From: Cryomorpha sp963836915
Lineage (GTDB): Bacteria; Bacteroidota; Bacteroidia; Flavobacteriales_D; Cryomorphaceae
Reading direction: 5' to 3'
DNA: 64,000 bases
NCBI GenBank assembly: GCA_963836915.1
Contig: CAWILH010000002.1
Coordinates: 2,976,001-3,040,000, forward strand
Shown here: one piece after another, positions 58,601 through 64,000 of the stretch
Numbering within the stretch: position 1 is the stretch's first letter
How the letters are laid out: each line of letters opens with the position of its first letter
Program-made: the position numbers and the translations under genes
Notes under the pieces: model-generated
Seen by the model: only the letters and a program-made list of their open reading frames with translations
Databases searched by the model: none
What the model was told of the DNA's origin: nothing

Positions 58601-59196
58601 ACTTCCTTTTCCTGCGCCCCGCGTATATCGACCTGCTTTATTTCTTGAAGGCTTTCGATCTCATCTTCGAGGTATTCTCCATATTCTTTGAGCTTTCCGA
58701 CCGGATAATCGCCGGAGATATTGATATTCAAAATCGGCACTTCTTCCGAGAGGCTCAGATCAAAAATATCGGGCTCCACCTTGGCACCGTTAAATGTTGG
58801 CCAATCTTCGCTGGCAGTCTCCGAGTCTACTTCGTCTTTAACTTTCTGCTTGGCGGCTTCTACCGAAATGTTTTCGTCAAACTCTACCACCACGATACAG
58901 TAATCTTCTTGCGAGGTAGAGGTGATTTCTACCACATTGCTCACCGTTTTCAACTGATCTTCGATCGGGTCTGTGATCAGCTTTTCGATGTCTTCGGCCG
59001 TATTTCCGGGGTATACCGAGCTGATGTAGATCTTCGTCTCCTTGATCTCCGGAAAGCTCTCACGCGGCATGCTGAAATATGCGCTTGTACCCAAAATAAG
59101 TATCAGGGTGATAAGCACATACATTGTGGTCTTATTGTTTATCGCCCATGAAGAAAGGACGAATTCCTTATCTACATTTTTCTTTTTCTTGCTCAT
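55658..59196 (-). pseudogene. RND efflux transporter permease (AcrB/CzcA-like), -1 frameshift near the 3' end
   Basis: The main frame (59196-55816) has 1126 codons: N-terminal helix 'YVLITLILILGTSAYFSMP', 'YPGNTAEDIEKLITDPIED', the TM4 proton-relay region 'MGLGMLVDNGIVVVENVYR' and the second repeat 'INYTGQIEEQNKQMTFLL', 'SLAGIVVNNGVVLLDYTQ'. It ends prematurely after 'GGDNVIFWG'. The last membrane helix 'AWTVIYGLFIATFLTLIVV' is found in another frame ending at 55658. The shift is at about 55850, where GGGGCCATTGG should read GGGGCCCATTGG. It would pump drugs, metals or lipids outward together with the adaptor and TolC below. Confidence 0.9.
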
Positions 59197-60434
59197 TTTG
59201 ATGAGATTTTAGTGGACTCGGCTGTTCTGCTATCATCCTCCGCAATTTTTATTTTCTGACCGTCAGAAACGCTTCGCGCGCCTTCTTGGATTATTTCATC
59301 ATTGTCTGATAATCCTCCCACTACTTCGATCAGATCTTCCTGTGTTTTTCCGGTTTCTATGATGATCCGTTCGGCAGTGGCATGATCATCCTTTTTATGG
59401 GTAATCTTATATACATATTGTTCACCATCAGCATTTTCTGAAATGATGTTCAAGGGTACCAGAACAGCTTTGTCATTGGAGTAATCATTGATCCTCAACC
59501 TTGCGGTGAGGTTTGGTTTTATCTTTTTATCGGTATTGGGTATGGCTACTTCTACTTTGAAGCTTCGGTTGGCCGGGTTGATAAAGCTTCCGGCCTGTCT
59601 CACTTTAGCGTCCATCGTAATATTCAGTATGGGAAATTCCACTTTCACCATTTTCCCTTTGGAGACATCGCCTATATAACTCTCTGGTACTTCGGTCTCT
59701 ACATACATCTCATCGAGATTTATAATCCTGAATAATTGTGATTGACCTGGCACCACTACGCTGCCCTGATCGGTGATCACATCATCTATCGTTCCCGAAA
59801 ATGGAGCCTTTACCACCGTTTTGGCAATCTGTTGCTTGAGTTGGTTTATGGCTTCTTTTTGTGATTCGAAGCTCGACTTCGTCTGCAAATATTGCATCTC
59901 GCTACCTATGTTCTGATCCCAAAGTCTTTTCTGACGCTCATAGGTAGTCTCTGCCAAATCGGCCTGTATCTGTAGCTGCATCAATTGTTGGCTAAGCCCA
60001 CCATCGTCAATCTTGGCCAAGGCTTGACCCTTCGTTACGCGCTGCCCTGGGGTCACGTATACATCGGTCATAACTCCAGAAAACTCTGGGTATACCACGA
60101 GGTTTTGGTCGGTCTTAACGCTACCTTGCAGCTCAATGAAATGATCAAAAACACTGTGCTCAACTAAGAAAGTGGTGACCAAAGGCACTTTTTCTGTGGG
60201 ATCGAGTTCCTTGATACGATCTGTGGTAAGCTTTATTTTTTTTGAGATCTCTTGCTGTTGCGCGTCAAGGTCGCTTTTTTCTTGCCTTATTTCGTCCACA
60301 TTATCGGAAGCAAGGATTTCTTCAAAGCTCTTTTGCTCATTTCCACAAGAAAGGGCCAAAAAGGCAATGCTTGCTATTGAGAGGAGGTGTTTCATTTTGG
60401 TTTGATTTTTAAATTTTGTCAGCGATGGTTTCAT
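59193..60434 (-). CDS. RND periplasmic adaptor (membrane fusion protein)
   Basis: 413 residues. The start may lie 12 codons further in ('MKHLLSIASIAFLALSCG'), where a lipobox (ALSC) begins, making it a lipoprotein adaptor. A coiled coil precedes the lipoyl half 'GVMTDVYVTPGQRVTKGQ', a second coiled coil follows ('LQIQADLAETTYERQKRL'), then the matching lipoyl half 'KAPFSGTIDDVITDQGSVV'. It bridges RND pump and TolC. Overlaps the pump gene by 4 bp and sits 1 bp after the TolC gene stop. Confidence 0.93.
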   Translation of the reverse strand: MKPSLTKFKNQTKMKHLLSIASIAFLALSCGNEQKSFEEILASDNVDEIRQEKSDLDAQQQEISKKIKLTTDRIKELDPTEKVPLVTTFLVEHSVFDHFIELQGSVKTDQNLVVYPEFSGVMTDVYVTPGQRVTKGQALAKIDDGGLSQQLMQLQIQADLAETTYERQKRLWDQNIGSEMQYLQTKSSFESQKEAINQLKQQIAKTVVKAPFSGTIDDVITDQGSVVVPGQSQLFRIINLDEMYVETEVPESYIGDVSKGKMVKVEFPILNITMDAKVRQAGSFINPANRSFKVEVAIPNTDKKIKPNLTARLRINDYSNDKAVLVPLNIISENADGEQYVYKITHKKDDHATAERIIIETGKTQEDLIEVVGGLSDNDEIIQEGARSVSDGQKIKIAEDDSRTAESTKISSK

Positions 60435-60435
60435 C

Positions 60436-61776
60436 TTAGTATATATTCAATGCTTGGTCGAGTTGTTGCTTTGCGAGCAAGAGGTCGTTGGCTGCTTGTA
60501 TGTACCTGCTTTGCTCATTGAGCAATTGGGTCTCTGCCACATTGAGTTCAAAACTGGTAGACACTCCTTCGGTGTATTTAATATTTGTTTTTTTGCTTAT
60601 GCGCTGCGCCAGTTCAAAGCTTTGCTTCTGGTTCTCCCATGTTTTCAATGCAGTGGAATAGTTACTTCTGGCGCGCTCTACTTCAAGGTTTAAGCCATAC
60701 TCGGTCTGTTCGAGTTGGAGTAGGCTTTGCTCAAAGCCGATCTTGGCCTGTTGTACCCGCGCATTTCTGCGAAAGCCGCTAAAGATGGGAACGTTTAACG
60801 TGGCGCCTATAATAGTGGTCGGAAACCACGGCTCGTCGGTGTCGGTAAAGTTGAACTCATTGCGCTGCCCCACTTGCTGATGGTTGAAAAAAGCGCTGAG
60901 GTTGGGGTAATAATAGGCCTTCTCGCCGCGCACGGTAAGGTCTTGTATCTCTACATTAGATCTTGCCAAGAGCATATCGGGATGCGTGGCCAAATTGGGA
61001 TCGCGCTCCAGATAGGCCGGATCATTGTTGATTTTCACCAAGGCATCTATTTGGTCGCTCAGGGTTACATCCCGCTCCAACTCAAGCCCCAAAAGAAAGT
61101 TGAGCGTTTTTCTTGAGATATCTAAAAACTGCACCGATCGGTCATAATTGATTTCAACATTATTGAGGTTTAACTGGAGCTGATCGACATCCTGCTCTTC
61201 ATTGAGCCCGTTTTCGTAGAGTGCGCGGGTGTCTGAAAGCGTTTTTTCGAGCGTAGAAATATTCTCGGCGAGTATGGTGATGTTTTCTTCTGCCAGTAGC
61301 ACCGTATAATAGGCTTCTGCCACTTGAAACCGTATTTGCTGCTCCGTTTTGAGCTCTTCGTTTATAGAGAGTTGCACCACTGTTTTAGAAGCCTTAAGGC
61401 CTATGATGTACGTACCATCAAAGAGGAGCTGAGAAGCTGAAATGGCTCCCGTAAGGTTATACTTCGTTCCGAATTGCACTTGGGCAAATTCACCGGACTC
61501 CCCTCCGAAAAATTCGGCTGGCACCAGCGAAACGGGGATATCCAGAAAGTTCTGGAGTTCGGCAGATGCGTTAACCTGCGGCAGCCCTGCGGCGAGCACT
61601 TCTTTTACTTCCTTTCGCTTTTTGGCTGTATTATAGCGGGCATTAAGCGTGGCGTAGCTGCTGTCGATCCCCATCTGCTGGGCTTCTTTTAGCGAAAGCG
61701 CGAGGGGCTGCGCAGTGGTTTTCGTTAAGCTTCCTAAGAAAAGTGCTACGAGTAGTAATGCGTGTGTGTTCTTCAA
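60436..61776 (-). CDS. TolC-family outer membrane factor
   Basis: 446 residues with signal peptide ('LLLVALFLGSLTKTTAQ'). Two OEP repeats of long helices are seen, such as 'VAEAYYTVLLAEENITILA' and 'RARSNYSTALKTWENQKQS'. It forms the outer-membrane exit duct of the tripartite pump. The operon order TetR - TolC - MFP - RND is standard in Bacteroidota. Confidence 0.93.
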   Translation of the reverse strand: MKNTHALLLVALFLGSLTKTTAQPLALSLKEAQQMGIDSSYATLNARYNTAKKRKEVKEVLAAGLPQVNASAELQNFLDIPVSLVPAEFFGGESGEFAQVQFGTKYNLTGAISASQLLFDGTYIIGLKASKTVVQLSINEELKTEQQIRFQVAEAYYTVLLAEENITILAENISTLEKTLSDTRALYENGLNEEQDVDQLQLNLNNVEINYDRSVQFLDISRKTLNFLLGLELERDVTLSDQIDALVKINNDPAYLERDPNLATHPDMLLARSNVEIQDLTVRGEKAYYYPNLSAFFNHQQVGQRNEFNFTDTDEPWFPTTIIGATLNVPIFSGFRRNARVQQAKIGFEQSLLQLEQTEYGLNLEVERARSNYSTALKTWENQKQSFELAQRISKKTNIKYTEGVSTSFELNVAETQLLNEQSRYIQAANDLLLAKQQLDQALNIY

Positions 61777-61779
61777 AAC

Positions 61780-62400
61780 TTATTTCAATTCCAGTTTATG
61801 TTCTAAATATTCTAATCCTTTTTTGCTTGCTATGCCGCGAATGTGATGAATAAACATCTCTTGGTACACCACATCCAGCCTGAACTGCTCCATTGGAAAC
61901 ATGGAAGGGTCAAAAATGGCATTGAGACGGGATACCCATAGCCGAGTCATAACAGGAATGTCAAAATCTTTCCGGTAAAAACCTTCTTCGATTCCTTTCT
62001 TAAGATTATTGGACATCACCTTGGCGGCATGCTCATGGTGGGCATTATGCATTTTCATCAAGGCTTCAGGGTAGTATTTCTCGAGATCGTAGAAGATGGA
62101 AGGATGTATGTTCTTTATCTCTTCGATAATCCTTGAGCTCATTTCAAAATTCTCTTCTATGGCATTAAGCCCACGCGAGACTACTTCATCTATCATCAGA
62201 ACGAAGGATTGGCAATCGAAATCGAGGCATTTATTTACCAATTCATTCTTATCCTTCACGTATTGGTAAAGGGTCTTCTTAGACATCCGCAGTTGGCGGG
62301 CTATGTCATCCATTGTCATGCTTTTTATGCCATAGGTCATAAATACTTTGAGTGAATCGGCTGTGATTTTCAACTCCTTATCGTTCTCTGCTGTGCTCAT
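61780..62400 (-). CDS. TetR/AcrR-family transcriptional regulator
   Basis: 206 residues. HTH at about residues 30-50, 'MTMDDIARQLRMSKKTLYQ', with the TetR 'YVKDKNELV' continuation. The ligand domain is helical and variable. It is the first gene of the efflux operon, so it is likely an autoregulated repressor of the pump. Its stop is 3 bp before the TolC start. Confidence 0.93.
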   Translation of the reverse strand: MSTAENDKELKITADSLKVFMTYGIKSMTMDDIARQLRMSKKTLYQYVKDKNELVNKCLDFDCQSFVLMIDEVVSRGLNAIEENFEMSSRIIEEIKNIHPSIFYDLEKYYPEALMKMHNAHHEHAAKVMSNNLKKGIEEGFYRKDFDIPVMTRLWVSRLNAIFDPSMFPMEQFRLDVVYQEMFIHHIRGIASKKGLEYLEHKLELK

Positions 62401-62417
62401 ACTTCTTTTGGTGGCCG

Positions 62418-62425
62418 CAAATGTA
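62418..62425 (-). promoter_or_regulatory. -7 element of the efflux operon
   Basis: TACATTTG on the minus strand matches TAnnTTTG exactly, 18 bp upstream of the TetR start codon. A matching -33 box at the usual distance is not clear. Confidence 0.5.
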
Positions 62426-62443
62426 AGAACATATTTCTGATAG

Positions 62444-62469
62444 GAAACGTTTTACACAAAAAATGTTTC
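62444..62469. promoter_or_regulatory. Possible TetR operator dyad
   Basis: GAAAC (62444-62448) and GTTTC (62465-62469) form an inverted pair with partly symmetric inner bases (TTTT/AAAA). It covers the expected -33 region upstream of the TACATTTG box, so binding would block transcription. Position and symmetry only. Confidence 0.35.
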
Positions 62470-62562
62470 TAAAGGGTTTAATGGCTTTTGAAACTTTAGG
62501 GATGTGGGCGCGCTCGAATTTTATAGGGCCATATCAGGATCGATTGAGCTAGCGATCGGTCG

Positions 62563-62637
62563 AAAACATAAGTATTCGGGATCGTAATCCCTTTAAAACA
62601 TAGTGATACGGGATTACGATCCCGTATCACTATGTTT
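62563..62637. repeat. Palindromic 32-bp repeats, cluster A
   Basis: Two direct units of the type AAAACATAGTGATACGGGAT...ATCC followed by an inverted one. Bases 62596-62614 and 62619-62637 are perfect 19-bp inverted arms (AAACATAGTGATACGGGAT) with loop TACG. The region between the clusters (62638-62939) has no supported gene. Confidence 0.85.
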
Positions 62638-62939
62638 ATTCGGGAATCAATACGTGATCTGAAGTAGGGGCTTAGCTGTGGTGAAACCAAGATGCTTCTT
62701 ATAATTGAGATTCTTCGTACACCAAATATGTGGAGGGCATTCAATAAAGGGTTAGAAATGTTAGGAACTAAAATAGATCAGCGGGTAGGTGGTGAAAGTC
62801 TAACTCACTTCAGGCATGTTCTAGCGGAATTACGGTTCTGAATCTATATGGCAAAACGCAAATAAGATGCATCAACAGAATGCTGACTAGGGGACGGTTC
62901 AATACTGAGGAGCCAATTTGTACCGATTAAAATCCCTTG

Positions 62940-63026
62940 AAAACATAATATTACAGGATCATGATCCTTTATAAACATAGTAATACGGGAATACGATCCG
63001 TTTAAAACATAGTGATTCGGGAATAG
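62940..63026. repeat. Palindromic 32-bp repeats, cluster B
   Basis: Three direct units beginning AAAACATA/AAACATAG, each with a GG-AT...AT-CC inner palindrome (ACAGGATCATGATCCT in the first); the third is shortened after GGGAATAG. Confidence 0.8.
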
Positions 63027-63194
63027 TATGCAGGAAGCCAAAGATTGCACGAACACATGGTTTCGCTCAAAGCAAACTATGAAGTGATGATGATCTTTGA
63101 GATCTAGAAAGGTAGGAAGATCATCTCTAGCACTAGGATTGATCATACTGGGATTGCGTGAATCCGGCGATTTTGGTAGAGCAGCAATCGATGT

Positions 63195-63285
63195 AAAAAC
63201 ATAGTGAAACAGGATCGTGATCCTGTAAAAACATAATAAAACAGGAATACGATCTGTTTAAAACATAGTGATACGGGAATAGAAA
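63195..63285. repeat. Palindromic 32-bp repeats, cluster C
   Basis: Three direct units ('AAAACATAGTGAAACAGGAT', 'AAAACATAATAAAACAGGAA', 'AAAACATAGTGATACGGGAA'), the last again ending at GGGAATAG. Period 32-33 bp, with no spacers. Confidence 0.8.
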
Positions 63286-63322
63286 TTGTATTTTTAGCTT
63301 ATGTTTGTTCGAAATTCAAGCT

Positions 63323-64000
63323 ATGATCAAGCGCGTTGTTCACAATTCTATCATCGATATGCTGTATTAAGGAAAGGCGATCATACTCACCGGTCTTATA
63401 CAGGTAGGCAAGACCACAATGATCAGAGAAATAATCGCCACCACCAAGGAGCGACTTCTATTTTTTGATGGGGACGATAAAAAAACGCGTGAACAATTAA
63501 ATGAGCCCGGTACCGAAATTCTTCGGCAGATCCTTGCAGATTAATGATCATATTTATTGACGAAGCGCAGCGCATAGAAGGCATCGGTCTGACCGCTAAA
63601 ATCATTATTGACCAGTTCAAAGTCAAACAGCTCATATTAAGCGGCTCTTCATCATTAGAAATGGGTAATATCATGCAAGAGCCCCTTACCGGAAGGAAAT
63701 GGAGCTACGAGATATTTCCTATATCCTGGCAAGAGTGGCAAGATGACCGGGGGTATTTCAAAGCCGACATCGACTTGGAGAATAGGCTGGTTTATGGAAT
63801 GTATCCCGATGTGCTGAATAATCCGAAAGATGCGAACCATGTGTTGAGAGAGCTGGCCAACAGTTATTTATACAAAGATGTATTTGCCATCTCGGGGATA
63901 CGTATGCCCGAAACCATCCAAAAACTCGTGCAGGCCTTGGCATACCAAGTAGGAAGTGAAGTAAACTATAACGAACTGGGCGATACCATTGGGATAGCCC
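63323..64000 (+). pseudogene. AAA ATPase with DUF4143 domain, disrupted and 3' partial
   Basis: Begins 'MIKRVVHNSIIDMLY', then an in-frame TAA (63368-63370), then 'GKAIILTGLIQVGKTTMI' (Walker A, usual form GARQVGKTT) and 'LLFFDGDDKKTREQL'. After 'EILRQILAD' the frame stops (63542-63547) and resumes in another frame at 63544: 'MIIFIDEAQRIEGIGLTAK' (Walker B) and 'QLILSGSSSLEMGN' (sensor), and then, up to the window end, 'LANSYLYKDVFAISGIR' of DUF4143. So one stop and one frameshift interrupt it. Such ATPases are common, often multicopy, in Bacteroidota; function unclear. Confidence 0.85.

Noticed and set aside
58174..59151. 325-codon plus-strand frame opposite the RND pump gene
   Set aside because: It is antisense to a conserved transporter, with no domain and Phe/Tyr-rich composition typical of shadow frames.
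62563..63285. CRISPR-like array of ~32-bp repeats
   Set aside because: Units follow each other directly with no unique spacers, are themselves palindromic and occur in loose clusters; no cas genes are present.
1..64000. tRNA, rRNA or riboswitch genes
   Set aside because: I saw no cloverleaf with the usual T-loop sequence, no rRNA motifs and no riboswitch consensus; a covariance-model scan would be needed to exclude small ones.

Overview
The window looks like a chromosomal piece of a Bacteroidota bacterium, probably free-living and non-photosynthetic. The evidence is type IX secretion (T9SS) sorting domains of both the short C-terminal kind (43156..45039) and the CHU_C/gliding-associated kind (52925..55582), lipoproteins with Bacteroidota-style lipoboxes, a Reg_prop/Y_Y_Y hybrid-type sensor kinase, TAnnTTTG promoter elements, and the syntenic block epimerase / DUF4296 / dihydroorotase / polyprenol-phosphate mannosyltransferase. 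Repeats of the 'DCPALSANIGD.C.DGN' type and 'NDLC..A' domains suggest a Saprospiria- or Cryomorphaceae-like lineage, but I cannot fix the taxon.

Layout. 1-10.1 kb: three tandem, same-strand secreted paralogs (the middle one a reprolysin-like metalloprotease) that end in an almost identical dockerin-like cassette followed by matching hairpin terminators. 10.1-12.0 kb: a group IIC-type intron with a maturase, placed just behind the third terminator. 12.0-16.4 kb: glycogen/alpha-glucan genes (GH57 and a frameshifted branching enzyme). 16.8-20.4 kb: conserved housekeeping block. 20.5-27.3 kb: a decayed accessory zone with a truncated asparagine synthetase, a full and a truncated DUF1016 (YhcG-like) nuclease gene, an IS3 element that splits a lipoprotein gene, a truncated IS1634-like transposase, two families of palindromic repeats and a 175-bp tandem array. 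27.3-30.5 kb: UbiA prenyltransferase plus methyltransferase, divergent from a fused phytol kinase/DUF92 protein. 30.9-32.1 kb: IS630 element. 32.1-35.8 kb: kinase / BtaA-like / adenylate-forming ligase cassette. 36-43 kb: redox and small-molecule genes. 43-52 kb: surface protein, SemiSWEET, TonB-like protein, two-component system, lipoprotein, and a geranylgeranyl-reductase-like flavoprotein with a ferredoxin. 52.9-62.4 kb: T9SS type B protein and a TetR/TolC/MFP/RND efflux operon. 62.5-64.0 kb: a third palindromic repeat family next to a broken AAA ATPase gene that runs off the window.

Themes. (1) Several isoprenoid-lipid genes (UbiA with a homogentisate-phytyltransferase-like motif, VTE5-VTE6-like fusion, geranylgeranyl reductase plus ferredoxin) suggest handling of a phytyl or reduced-prenyl group. 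(2) Three unrelated palindromic repeat families sit at the edges of truncated genes; one keeps base pairing through compensatory changes. (3) At least seven otherwise intact genes carry single-base frameshifts, several in homopolymers, so either the assembly has indel errors or the locus is decaying. Two A-run shifts inside insertion sequences look instead like programmed -1 frameshifting.
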